Of a DNA stretch of 64,000 nucleotides, positions 17,960-25,979 are shown piece after piece. Position 1 is the stretch's first letter, and each line of letters opens with the position of its first letter. The position numbers and the translations under genes were made by a program. Origin of the DNA: an uncultured SAR86 cluster bacterium (GTDB taxonomy: Bacteria > Pseudomonadota > Gammaproteobacteria > Magnimaribacterales > Magnimaribacteraceae); assembly GCA_902542325.1 (NCBI GenBank), contig CACBUE010000006.1, positions 1 through 64,000 of the forward strand, in the 5' to 3' direction. The notes beneath the pieces were generated by a model that ran no database searches, was not told the origin of the DNA, and worked only from the letters and a program-made list of their open reading frames with translations.

Positions 17960-18370
17960 CTAAAGCCCCCAATTATTATTCGCCATCCAAGTTATCGAAA
18001 TAATAAAGCCCCAGATGGATTGAGTAATCAAAACTATAAGACTACCAATAGTCCCTAGTGCTCTGAATATGCTGCTTGCCCCTTCTCTTGTGATACCGTA
18101 GGCATGAAATATTCTAGAGATTAAAAAAACATCTCCAAGGATACCGATAGCTAAAGTTGGAATATTTCCTACTGTCTCAAGAAGGAATGAAAGAATAAGA
18201 AAAAGAAGAGCATTTTCTAGTAAATTAGCGTGTGCTCTTGATATTTGTAACAATTCAAAGCTATCACCTAAACCTAGATTAGTTCCAGTTTTAAACCTTT
18301 GACGACCAGTCAAATAAGCTAATACTAATGCAAGTATCGTCAGTGCACATGCATAAAAAAGTGTGATCAT
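17960..18370 (-). CDS. MAPEG-family membrane protein
   Basis: A 136-residue, four-helix membrane protein of the MAPEG family (membrane-associated eicosanoid/glutathione metabolism). The diagnostic stretch ISRAHANLLENALLFLIL carries the R-x-x-x-N-x-x-E signature, and RIFHAYGIT is also typical. Bacterial members are poorly characterised; glutathione transferase or peroxidase activity is known for a few. It lies 7 bp upstream of the Msr fusion on the same strand, suggesting an oxidative-damage operon of MAPEG, Msr and VOC. Confidence 0.84.
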   Translation of the reverse strand: MITLFYACALTILALVLAYLTGRQRFKTGTNLGLGDSFELLQISRAHANLLENALLFLILSFLLETVGNIPTLAIGILGDVFLISRIFHAYGITREGASSIFRALGTIGSLIVLITQSIWGFIISITWMANNNWGL

Positions 18371-18436
18371 TTTAATTCCTATAATTAAATTTGATAAAAG
18401 TGTATTGTAATAAAGTTATTTAATTAGGGGTAAAAA

Positions 18437-18607
18437 ATGAAATCTTTCTTTTTAATTTTAATGCTATTTTCTTTATCAAGTTGTGCTGTGGCAAGTTTAA
18501 CAAAAACAGCTGTAACAACGGCCGTCAAAGTGGTTGAAGTTCCTTTTAAAGTAGTTGGAAGCGTATTGTCAGAAGAAGAGGAAGAAGCAGCAGAAGATGA
18601 ACAGTAA
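18437..18607 (+). CDS. Small lipoprotein
   Basis: A 56-residue frame with a strong AGGGG ribosome site. The signal peptide ends in lipobox LSSC (Cys16). The short mature part is a Val/Thr/Ala-rich helix followed by a Glu/Asp/Ala tail. It resembles small gammaproteobacterial lipoproteins with a repeated A-V-K-V type helix, of unknown function. It is the last host gene before the left island junction, which starts 7 bp after its stop. Confidence 0.62.
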   Translation: MKSFFLILMLFSLSSCAVASLTKTAVTTAVKVVEVPFKVVGSVLSEEEEEAAEDEQ

Positions 18608-18613
18608 ACATCT

Positions 18614-18661
18614 TGGTAGATACGAGTGGACTCGAACCACCGACCCCCACCATGTCAAGGT
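18614..18661 (-). repeat. attL: stranded 3' half of a tRNA-Val(GAC) gene
   Basis: On the minus strand this reads from the anticodon loop through the variable region, the T arm (TTCGAGT loop) and the acceptor to CCA. It matches the intact tRNA-Val at 23394 except for two substitutions, and one of them (CGTATCT for CGTGTCT) breaks an acceptor pair. Beyond the core ACCATGTCAAGGT (18649-18661) the tRNA identity collapses. This is the left island-host junction. Confidence 0.82.
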
Positions 18662-18720
18662 TACAGTCTTAAATCAATAATCCTTATCGTAACTGGATTT
18701 CAGAGCATTGGTATTTTTAC

Positions 18721-18743
18721 TGTGTCCCTTTTTGTGTCCCTTT
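18721..18743 (+). repeat. Island A left arm repeats (TGTGTCCCTTT x2)
   Basis: Two perfect TGTGTCCCTTT copies in direct orientation with a 12-bp period, about 60 bp from the core. The same pair recurs at the other end of island A. This is consistent with arm-type binding sites for a tyrosine recombinase. Confidence 0.68.
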
Positions 18744-18812
18744 AGTGCAGCAATTCTACAATTTCAAGCAATTTTGCGTCCCTAAATTAGCTTGGGTTAG
18801 TCCACAAAAATT

Positions 18813-21800
18813 TTAATATTCAGTTATGAAACCTTTCTTTGATTTGGGCTTTAGAGGTACTCCTATTTTCTCAAACTCTTTAATTATGTTCTCCTCAAGC
18901 TTTCCTTTCCTGAACTTATCTCTGCATTTAGTTAGAAACCCACCAAGATTTTCTCCAAGGTAAATCGTACTCTGAGCAATAGTGGTATCCCCTGTATCTT
19001 CCACATAAGCTTTTAGCATTATCATTTGTTTTTTTAAAGCATCTGCAAAAGGATCGAAAGTAAAGTAAGGAATTTTTAACAGGAGCATTATTTCTTTTTC
19101 AGTTAATTTACCTGCTTTGAATCTTGTTCTTTGTTTCGTAACCCACGCCTTATCTTTGGAATATTTCTTTTTATCGGGAATCTTGCCCTCCCCAGCTATG
19201 ATAGCTTTTTTGGCGCTTTCATAATTTTCTAACCATTTCTTTTCATAGTCGGATCTAAAATCAAAACCCTCTTTTTCAAGCAGAATTAATTGATATTCTT
19301 TGAGAGGTTTTCTTCTAATCGTTGGTGTTTTTAACGCTTTGTATCTAATCTTTTGCTCTGCAGCAAAAATATCTACTCTCTGTCCGTTATGAACAGTTCC
19401 TTTTGGTGCTAGATCTTTTTTAAATTTTTTCTTATAAGACTTCCAGGCTTCAAAACGAATATCCCAATTGAAGTCATCGTGAGTCTTATTAAAAATATCT
19501 GGATGTATTGTTAGGCACTCCGCAAGGATGTCTTCCTCCAAAGTATTTTTATCATGAGAGTTTTTGACAGATCTAAATTTCTCTCCTAAGCCATATCCAT
19601 CAATTACAACATCGGCTTCTGGTACAGGATTAGTATTTTGATCAACCCAAAGTTTAAGATAGATCAAGAATTCTTGGTTTCTTTCTCTAATATTTGGAGT
19701 GCCTAAAAAATTATTCCATCCATTCCATTCTTTATATCGTTGTTCAGGAAAAATAGGCATATCTTTCGGAGCATCCTCAGATCTCATAAATTTTCTATAT
19801 TCAGTACTGGTCTTTATTCCCAATTCCTGGACAAGTTGTTTTGCTTGTTCCCAGGGTCTTCTACCCAGTCTAGCCACACGATCCCACGCTTTGATATTTA
19901 GCTTTTCAGTGAAATCCTCTAAATTAAAGTCTACTGGTAAATTCTCACCAGTAATTTCAAAGAATTTCTTAGGCGGCTTCTTTCCTTCTCTAATGAGTCT
20001 GAAATATTCAACCAGCCTTCCATCATGTTCCGACATTGCTCTTAATACCATAAGAATTTGCTGATAAGCCTCATCTATTTGATCAGGGGAATTTTTATTG
20101 ATGATGGTAGGAACAATTATGTAACTTAGCCCTTTATTTTTATCACCCTTTCTTAATGCTCTTCCTATTGCTTGCGTTATATCTACTTTAGACTGCTTTG
20201 GATCAACAAACATAACAGCATCGATTGAAGGTACGTTTACGCCTTCTGAAAGGCATTGAGCGTTAGTCACTAGGCTTGGAGGATTACTCGAAAAGTCCTC
20301 AAGAATGTCAAGTCTTTCAGTTCCTGACTGATTGCCATCAACATAATAAGTATTGAGATCTCCGTCTATTTCTTTAGCTCCCTGTCTGAAGGCATTAGCT
20401 CGATTTCTTCTTCCATGAAAAGAAACTGTATTTCTTATATTTCTTTCTTTTCTGAGTTTCTTCAATGAAATAACTGAAGCTAGAAGCTTCAGTTCAACTT
20501 CTTCAGGTAGCCTCTTCTTATCTACAACAAATGGATTTTCTTTTAAAAGTTCCCTATATTTTTCCGTACTTTCAATTTGGGTGACGATGCTGTAGTCATT
20601 CAAGAGCTTTTTGCCACCTATACCCTCTATTGCATCTTTTACAGTTATCTCATTGATAACTTGACCATAGATTTCTTCATCATCCATCGAAGCAATACGA
20701 TTATTAGTACCTACTAGTCTTTTTGGCGTGGCGGTCATGAATAATCTTTTCTTAATCTTAATGTTTTCATCAAAAAGTAAATGAGATGACAGTTTCTCTT
20801 TTGATGTAGCAGTGTTGTGCGCCTCATCGAAAAATGCGAAATCTATATGCCTATTCAAGGCAGAGATATTTTTAGCAAAGACTTTACCGGATTGATAAGT
20901 TGCGAATATTACCTTATTTGTTCTTTTAGATTTTAAAAAGACTTCTAGATCCTCCTTTTTATTTGAGACTCTTATCCCCAGCTCTTGCATCCACAGCTCA
21001 GGATCACATTCGCCTATCTTCTCATTTGACTTATCTGAGCAAACTACAAAGGGTGAGATAGGCACACCGTCAGCAAGGCTTTCTTTAGTCCATTCGATTA
21101 GAGTTTGGTTTATTAGTTGCAGACTAGGAACAACATATAAACAGAGCTTAGGCTTGAGTTCCCTGAAAGCAAAATAAGAAGTTAGAGTTTTTCCTGTTCC
21201 GCAGGCATGAATAACTTGACCTCTACTCTCATTTTTAAAATGTTTCAGGATACTCTCTCTTGCGATCTTTTGGTGTTCAAATGGCTCTTTTGATTTATAT
21301 TCAGGAATTAAATTATCTATAACTTTTCTTATATTACTGAAGTCCTCTCTTGAAAGTTGTTTAAAGTCACCTCCAAGAAGAGTCCTAAATTGAAGGTTTG
21401 GGTGTCTGTCTCTTAAATCCTTACTTCGAGTGATGTCTTTTGCATTGGAACACATCAAGATAGTATCTACATAAGGTTTGGCGTTTTTTCCATTAGCTAT
21501 CTCTAGAGGAGATTCGATGTGACCTTTTGTAAGATTTTTAGATGTACTATCTAGATATTTGCACTGAATGATATCTATCTTCCCATCATACCTTTCAGCT
21601 ATGGCATCTGCTCCCTCTTCTTTGTTATAAGTTAAGCCAAGGATTTTCTTAAATTTATTTTCCTTAAGATATTGCGATGAGTGTAAAACTCTTTTATAGG
21701 TAGTTCGATATCTTGGATCTATCTGAAGGTAAAATACACAAAGCCACTCAAAAACTGTACCTCTTTTTTTTGGACTAAATTTAGATATTCGTGCTTCAAG

Positions 21801-21845
21801 ATCTTTCCAAGAATTACATTTGTAAATTAATTGCTGTGGTGTCAT
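18813..21845 (-). CDS. Mrr-like nuclease fused to SF2 helicase, defence candidate
   Basis: A 1010-residue protein. The N-terminal restriction-nuclease domain (about 30-160) has GADAIAERYDG...DIIQCK, a PD-(D/E)xK site of Mrr type with D80/Q94/K96. The helicase core has Walker A ACGTGKT (215-220), DEAH (340-343), ATPKR and QAIGRALRKG. The C-terminal 400 residues contain basic, Trp-rich helicase-associated repeats (RPWEQAKQLVQELG). It resembles the nuclease-translocase part of type ISP enzymes but has no methylase motif (no NPPY). It probably cleaves or pumps foreign DNA. It follows the HEPN-motif gene by 46 bp on the same strand. Confidence 0.82.
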   Translation of the reverse strand: MTPQQLIYKCNSWKDLEARISKFSPKKRGTVFEWLCVFYLQIDPRYRTTYKRVLHSSQYLKENKFKKILGLTYNKEEGADAIAERYDGKIDIIQCKYLDSTSKNLTKGHIESPLEIANGKNAKPYVDTILMCSNAKDITRSKDLRDRHPNLQFRTLLGGDFKQLSREDFSNIRKVIDNLIPEYKSKEPFEHQKIARESILKHFKNESRGQVIHACGTGKTLTSYFAFRELKPKLCLYVVPSLQLINQTLIEWTKESLADGVPISPFVVCSDKSNEKIGECDPELWMQELGIRVSNKKEDLEVFLKSKRTNKVIFATYQSGKVFAKNISALNRHIDFAFFDEAHNTATSKEKLSSHLLFDENIKIKKRLFMTATPKRLVGTNNRIASMDDEEIYGQVINEITVKDAIEGIGGKKLLNDYSIVTQIESTEKYRELLKENPFVVDKKRLPEEVELKLLASVISLKKLRKERNIRNTVSFHGRRNRANAFRQGAKEIDGDLNTYYVDGNQSGTERLDILEDFSSNPPSLVTNAQCLSEGVNVPSIDAVMFVDPKQSKVDITQAIGRALRKGDKNKGLSYIIVPTIINKNSPDQIDEAYQQILMVLRAMSEHDGRLVEYFRLIREGKKPPKKFFEITGENLPVDFNLEDFTEKLNIKAWDRVARLGRRPWEQAKQLVQELGIKTSTEYRKFMRSEDAPKDMPIFPEQRYKEWNGWNNFLGTPNIRERNQEFLIYLKLWVDQNTNPVPEADVVIDGYGLGEKFRSVKNSHDKNTLEEDILAECLTIHPDIFNKTHDDFNWDIRFEAWKSYKKKFKKDLAPKGTVHNGQRVDIFAAEQKIRYKALKTPTIRRKPLKEYQLILLEKEGFDFRSDYEKKWLENYESAKKAIIAGEGKIPDKKKYSKDKAWVTKQRTRFKAGKLTEKEIMLLLKIPYFTFDPFADALKKQMIMLKAYVEDTGDTTIAQSTIYLGENLGGFLTKCRDKFRKGKLEENIIKEFEKIGVPLKPKSKKGFITEY

Positions 21846-21891
21846 ATTAATTGATTAAAAAACTCATCTTTTCTGCAATTTTCACGAAAAC

Positions 21892-23139
21892 TTAAGACTT
21901 TTCTTTTTTAATTTCCTTTTTTAAAAAGTCAATAAACTCTTTTCTCTTAAGACGGAATAATTCTTTAAACCTTTTATATCTGAGATATCTTTTAAAGATC
22001 AACCAATTTTGTACTTTAATAATTACATCTGGATCAGAGTCTAGGAAAGCTTTTGTATTATGAAAAAATTCATCTTGATTTTTATGCAGATAGCTCATGA
22101 GCAAGGGTTTAATATAAACAGCCCATTCATGATCTTCTTCTTTAATTGACTCAATGAGAGTTTCATGAGACTCTTTAAAATCTTTATCTCGCTTAATAAT
22201 TTTTTTATCAAATATAGACTCCATTAGGATTATAAAATTTACTTTTTCATCAATTGAAAGATTGTGCATGTTGTCTAAGGAATCTATTTTCCTCATGAAT
22301 AAATCTTTTAAAGTCGAAAGAATCAGCACATCATTGTTAACAATTGCATACACAATATAGTCATGGAGATTTGTTTTTAGGTCTTGATGATTTAGATCCA
22401 TCAAGAGACTTTCTTTTATATAAATTAAAGCCATGCAGATGTGACGCAAATATGCTGGAGTAACAGACAGATCTATGGGATTGTCAGATGGATTTTCCCG
22501 TTTCTTACCTGAATATTCGTCTTCTTCATCACCGCGTATAGACGATTTACTGTAAGTTAATTTATGAGCAAGTTCTATAGTCTTGTCATCAATCTTACTT
22601 TTATTGAGTTCATCATAATAGAATTTATCTGGTCTTCGACCCCGGTGCACTAATAAATTTCTTCTAGCCCTGGCTTCATAATAACGTTTAAGTTCTCTTT
22701 GCAAAGTTTTCTCAGTAAATCTAACCTCATCTTTTAGTAATTCTCTTAATATAACTAATCCATTTTTCTCTTTTTCTATCAATGAATAGCTCTTAATCAT
22801 TTGAGTAGGGCGATTGTAGAACTTCGTCCATTCCTCTTGCCCTTTATTAAGACTTTTTACCTTCTCATTACATAGGCTTGTAAACATATTTATATATTTA
22901 TCTTTTATGGCTTTGCTATTTTGAACGCCAAATATATTTAAATGTCCAATAAATCTATCGAATATAGCCAATAAATAAATGAAATTTGCATTCATTTGAT
23001 GAACTTCTTTATAGGTAACTCTCTTGATCATTGTTACTGCATTAAGTATCTCGACTACAACTTCATCAAATTCAGCTTCTCGATCATGAAAGCTGATACT
23101 TTTCGCATTTTTTTTTGACCCGTTTTTTTTCTTAGTCAC
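21892..23139 (-). CDS. Uncharacterised protein with HEPN-type R-x4-H motif
   Basis: A 415-residue, all-helical, strongly basic protein that I do not recognise by name. Residues about 20-170 read as long helices ending in RRNLLVHRGRRP, an R-x4-H motif (R160, H165) of the HEPN ribonuclease/toxin class, preceded by a basic helix. The C-terminal half is rich in Lys, Ile and Leu, and ends in KKEIKKEKS. First gene of the island A operon, 46 bp before the nuclease-helicase. Together they would form a two-gene defence module in which the HEPN part could act as an RNase effector. This is inferred from motif and context. Confidence 0.62.
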   Translation of the reverse strand: MTKKKNGSKKNAKSISFHDREAEFDEVVVEILNAVTMIKRVTYKEVHQMNANFIYLLAIFDRFIGHLNIFGVQNSKAIKDKYINMFTSLCNEKVKSLNKGQEEWTKFYNRPTQMIKSYSLIEKEKNGLVILRELLKDEVRFTEKTLQRELKRYYEARARRNLLVHRGRRPDKFYYDELNKSKIDDKTIELAHKLTYSKSSIRGDEEDEYSGKKRENPSDNPIDLSVTPAYLRHICMALIYIKESLLMDLNHQDLKTNLHDYIVYAIVNNDVLILSTLKDLFMRKIDSLDNMHNLSIDEKVNFIILMESIFDKKIIKRDKDFKESHETLIESIKEEDHEWAVYIKPLLMSYLHKNQDEFFHNTKAFLDSDPDVIIKVQNWLIFKRYLRYKRFKELFRLKRKEFIDFLKKEIKKEKS

Positions 23140-23268
23140 TTTACATCTCTAAAATTATCTCTAATAGATTTTGAACCAATATATCATCTGGAATCATCAC
23201 CTCCAATAAATGAAAGGTCTAAAAGCTAAATAAACAGGAAGATGTTTCTAGTTATCTTTCTATTCTAG

Positions 23269-23291
23269 TGTGTCCCTTTGTGTGTCCCCTT
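23269..23291 (+). repeat. Island A right arm repeats (TGTGTCCCTTT-like x2)
   Basis: TGTGTCCCTTT at 23269 and TGTGTCCCCTT at 23281, direct orientation, 12-bp period, about 138 bp from the middle core. They match the left pair of island A and differ from the TGTACGGCAAA repeats of island B. The rest of 23140-23393 holds no gene that I can support. Confidence 0.66.
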
Positions 23292-23393
23292 TTTGCATCA
23301 TAAAACGGTCTTAATCTGCTTAAACCTTCTTAATCGTTAAAACGGGATTTGGCTGAAAAGCCTTTAAATCAGTTGAAAACTAGCTGGGAGGGG

Positions 23394-23471
23394 TGGTAGA
23401 CACGAGTGGACTTGAACCACCGACCCCCACCATGTCAAGGTGGTGCTCTAAACCGACTGAGCTACGTGTCT
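23394..23471 (-). tRNA. tRNA-Val(GAC), intact, at the junction of the two islands
   Basis: Complete cloverleaf on the minus strand: acceptor AGACACG/CGTGTCT, D arm GCTCAGTCGGTTTAGAGC, anticodon stem CCACC-TTGACAT-GGTGG with anticodon GAC, T arm with TTCAAGT, discriminator A and encoded CCA. It differs from the flanking half copies in the D loop and the T loop. It is therefore probably carried by the mobile elements and now replaces the split host tRNA. Its upstream side (23472 onward) is island B DNA with integrase arm repeats, so its promoter also comes from the island. Confidence 0.93.
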
Positions 23472-23499
23472 ACTGCGTTTCAGGGCTATTGATATTTTC

Positions 23500-23521
23500 T
23501 GTACGGCAAATGTACGGCAAA
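23500..23521 (+). repeat. Island B left arm repeats (TGTACGGCAAA x2)
   Basis: Two perfect TGTACGGCAAA copies with an 11-bp period, 58 bp from the core, the same spacing as in island A. They recur at 36106 beside the integrase. The rest of 23522-23690 has no supported gene. Confidence 0.72.
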
Positions 23522-23690
23522 ACACCTCTAAAGTTGACTGCTTTTCTGCCCTGACCTACAACTTTAATTCGAATAATAACATAACTCTATAGGACCCCGG
23601 GCATGAACCTGCCACCCCACATAGCCTAGATATATCACATGGTCGAACATTTTTAGCCAAAAAGGTTTGTAAAGTAGTAGAGTAAGAATC

Positions 23691-23834
23691 ATGTCAAAAC
23701 TACCTAACCCAAGAGACTTAGTTTTAGATAAAGAAGTTAAAGTTTCTAATGGGATTAAAGGACATCAACACAGGGAAAAGAATAGATTAAAGAGAAAGTA
23801 TTTCCAGATACATAACTTAGAGGAGTTTGATTGA
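23691..23834 (+). CDS. Small basic protein, first gene of island B operon
   Basis: A 47-residue basic frame (MSKLPNPRDLVLDKEV..., then HREKNRLKRKYFQIHNLEEFD). Its stop TGA overlaps the ATG of the next gene (TGATG), which is good evidence for translation and coupling. No known domain. A DNA- or RNA-binding role would fit the charge but is a guess. Confidence 0.5.
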   Translation: MSKLPNPRDLVLDKEVKVSNGIKGHQHREKNRLKRKYFQIHNLEEFD

Positions 23835-24283
23835 TGGAGATGATAAAAAAAAGATTCTGGTTTTTATATTATTGGTTAATGACTTCTTATCTAGTTCTGG
23901 CATTGTTTCTAATATTATTTTTTAAAATTAATCATACTGATAGACAACTTACAGATGAGACTTTGTTGTATTGTGGTCCGTTGGATTTTGGAGGTCTTTT
24001 CGATGAAGCTTGTAAGCAAGGTAGGAATTATTCCTCTGTCATGATTGATATTAATGAGTTCTACTTTTTTGATTTCATATCTCTCGAAGCAAAACATTGT
24101 CAAGATTTTGATAGTTTAACCAGGCAATTAGGTGAGTTTGCACCTGACTGCCTTGAAAGAAATATTGATTTAAAACGTTGGACTAGTTTAGATAATTTCT
24201 ATCCTTTTCTTATTGTTTTGATAATGACAATTATCAGATGGATATTCAGAGGAAAACATATATGGAATATGGAAAAGCTTTAA
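23834..24283 (+). CDS. Two-helix membrane protein, unknown
   Basis: About 149 residues from the ATG that overlaps the preceding stop (an earlier TTG at 23831 is possible). A transmembrane helix near residues 10-35 and another near 120-138 flank an extracytoplasmic loop of about 80 residues with five cysteines (LLYCGPL, EACKQG, KHCQDF, PDCLE), so disulfides are likely. Second gene of a run of five small overlapping genes. Not recognised. Confidence 0.6.
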   Translation: MEMIKKRFWFLYYWLMTSYLVLALFLILFFKINHTDRQLTDETLLYCGPLDFGGLFDEACKQGRNYSSVMIDINEFYFFDFISLEAKHCQDFDSLTRQLGEFAPDCLERNIDLKRWTSLDNFYPFLIVLIMTIIRWIFRGKHIWNMEKL

Positions 24284-24289
24284 ACTTAG

Positions 24290-24538
24290 ATGATTAAGTT
24301 TTACTTAGGACTACTAATCATTTTCATAGGTATCTTCAATCTGATAGTAGTTGTCTTTGCCTACAGAGATTTCAATCCACAACTATTCGTTATGTTTCTT
24401 ATTGCCTTACTCGTTTATCCATATGGCATTTATTTAACTATCAAACATAGACCTAAGTTTGAGAAAGATAGTAAGGTAGATGATGAAAAAAGCAGTATAG
24501 AAAAAATGATAGCCAATCATGGAGAGGAGATTGAATAA
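24290..24538 (+). CDS. Small membrane protein, unknown
   Basis: 82 residues: two adjacent hydrophobic segments (about 5-25 and 33-50), then a charged cytoplasmic tail (RPKFEKDSKVDDEKSS). Six bp after the preceding gene, and its stop overlaps the next start (TAATG). Not recognised; its place in the run suggests a multi-subunit membrane assembly. Confidence 0.6.
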   Translation: MIKFYLGLLIIFIGIFNLIVVVFAYRDFNPQLFVMFLIALLVYPYGIYLTIKHRPKFEKDSKVDDEKSSIEKMIANHGEEIE

Positions 24539-24741
24539 TGAAAGATAGATTCTTTTTTGTTTTGCATTGGGTTGCATTTTTATACCTTGTACCAATAGGT
24601 TTTATGATTCTTATGAATGCACCTGGCAGAGATGCAGATTTTTGGTTTAATGTCTGGTGGCTTTCTTATCCTTCTTTTTTGATTCTGGATTACATAATTA
24701 ACGGAAAGCTCATTTGGTTTCCTTGGTTGAGAGATAAATGA
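24538..24741 (+). CDS. Small membrane protein, unknown
   Basis: 67 residues with a first hydrophobic segment (VLHWVAFLYLVPIGFMILM) and a second (VWWLSYPSFLILDYII), Trp-rich and ending in WFPWLRDK. Overlaps both neighbours (TAATG upstream, ATGA downstream), so translation is coupled. The end of the 149-residue protein in the same run has a similar pattern (IRWIFRGKHIWNM versus IINGKLIWFPW), hinting at distant homology. Confidence 0.58.
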   Translation: MKDRFFFVLHWVAFLYLVPIGFMILMNAPGRDADFWFNVWWLSYPSFLILDYIINGKLIWFPWLRDK

Positions 24742-25079
24742 AAAACTTTTACCAAAACTGGTCGAAAGTAGTCAACGACGAATCGGTTGATGAAGAGATG
24801 CGTATTGGTACTCTAAAAGCTCAAACTGGATGGGCAATTGATGAAGCAACTGCTAAGAATCTTCTCACTCAAGCTAAACTCAACAACGCACTTACAAAAG
24901 TAGTTCCCGGTAGCTCAGAGTGTCTTGATATATTAAGGACTCTGACTGATTTATATAAAAATTGGGAAGAACTTAACAACCTCAAAGAAGAAGTTTTTTG
25001 GAATCCTCAACCTTGGGATGAAAAGTATGAAGCTATGGAACATTTGATAGCCTTAGTAAAGAAAGTTAGAAGACTTTGA
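24738..25079 (+). CDS. Soluble 113-residue protein, unknown
   Basis: Acidic-neutral helical protein with no membrane segment or signal (MKNFYQNWSKVVNDESVDEEMR...). Last gene of the overlapping run from 23691, with ATGA overlap to the preceding gene. Residues TGWAIDEATAKNLLTQA read like a small helical bundle. Not recognised; it may be the cytoplasmic partner of the small membrane proteins before it. Confidence 0.55.
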   Translation: MKNFYQNWSKVVNDESVDEEMRIGTLKAQTGWAIDEATAKNLLTQAKLNNALTKVVPGSSECLDILRTLTDLYKNWEELNNLKEEVFWNPQPWDEKYEAMEHLIALVKKVRRL

Positions 25080-25178
25080 TGTTCGAAACTACTTTTTTAT
25101 TTCTTTCGGAATTGGATGGAATGTGGAAAAAACTGTTGTGGAACTATCTTATAAAATAGCAATAGTTATAATCATTTA

Positions 25179-25979
25179 ATGCCGTCTCCTTTTTTAAAAT
25201 GGGCTGGTGGTAAGTCTCAGCTTTTACCTGAGATAAGAAAACTTTACCCCGCAAAATACGCTAAATATTACGAACCTTTTCTAGGAGGAGGTGCGGTGTT
25301 TTTTGACTTGAAGCCCAAAAATTATCTTCTTTCTGACATTAATCCAGAGCTTATCAATGTCTATAAAATGATTGCTACGAAGCATAAACAGGTTATTGAA
25401 AAACTTCTCTTAATGAAAAATACTGAAACTTATTTTTATGAGAAAAGAGCTCAAAGATTTGAAGATTTAGAAAAAATTGAAGCTGCTGCCAGAACAATTT
25501 TTCTGAATAGAACTTGTTTTAATGGTTTGTATAGAGTGAATAAAAGTGGTCAATTTAATGTTCCCTATGGTAGATATAAAAATCCAGACTTCGTCCAAGA
25601 ACTGAAACTAAAAGATTCGAGTAAGCTTCTTAAAGCTAACAGTATTGTGCTTATGGCTTTTGAAGAACTACGAAAATTAGAGATTACAAATAAGGACTTT
25701 ATTTTTTTTGACCCACCTTACGTGCCGTTAGATGGTTATGCAGATTTCAAACGCTATACAAAAGAACAGTTTCATATGGACAGCCAAGAGAACCTGGCAG
25801 ACCTATTTAAATCATTAGCTTCAAAGGGTGTTAAGTTGATACTGACAAATTCCAATACGGAAGCTGTTTTAAGGCTCTATAAAGGGTTTGATTTCAAAGT
25901 AATACAAACAAAGCGTAATATAAACTCAAAAGGCAACAAGAGAAAAGGAGAAGACTTAATCATTCATGCAAACCTTTGA
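25179..25979 (+). CDS. Dam-family DNA adenine N6-methyltransferase
   Basis: 266-residue alpha-class adenine methylase. The N-terminal FLKWAGGKSQLLPEI and EPFLGGGAVFF (AdoMet site), LSDINPELINVY and the catalytic FFDPPYVPL motif are classic for Dam-like enzymes. It overlaps a second methylase by 14 bp, and the AlwI-like nuclease follows. For an asymmetric GGATC site one enzyme would be needed per strand, and a Dam-like enzyme would suit a GATC-containing sequence. Specificity is inferred. Confidence 0.87.
   Translation: MPSPFLKWAGGKSQLLPEIRKLYPAKYAKYYEPFLGGGAVFFDLKPKNYLLSDINPELINVYKMIATKHKQVIEKLLLMKNTETYFYEKRAQRFEDLEKIEAAARTIFLNRTCFNGLYRVNKSGQFNVPYGRYKNPDFVQELKLKDSSKLLKANSIVLMAFEELRKLEITNKDFIFFDPPYVPLDGYADFKRYTKEQFHMDSQENLADLFKSLASKGVKLILTNSNTEAVLRLYKGFDFKVIQTKRNINSKGNKRKGEDLIIHANL

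Larger units (their letters stand above)
18649..23441. mobile_element. Island A: tRNA-Val-bounded element without integrase
   Basis: A 4.8-kb segment bounded by two copies of the tRNA-Val core ACCATGTCAAGGT (18649 and 23429). Both ends carry two TGTGTCCCTTT-type direct repeats (18721 and 23269), placed as integrase arm sites. The cargo is two minus-strand genes: an Mrr-like nuclease/helicase and a HEPN-motif protein. No integrase remains, so it is a decayed or trans-mobilised element, or the left part of a composite with island B. Boundaries are inferred from the repeats. Confidence 0.7.

Noticed and set aside
18662-18698. Decayed tRNA 5' half right of the left core
   Set aside because: Only about 15 of 37 positions match the tRNA without gaps, little above chance; it is more simply an island attachment arm.
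18721-23291. TGTGTCCC repeats as a CRISPR remnant
   Set aside because: Only two copies per site, no spacers of unique sequence and no cas genes; the geometry fits integrase arm sites.
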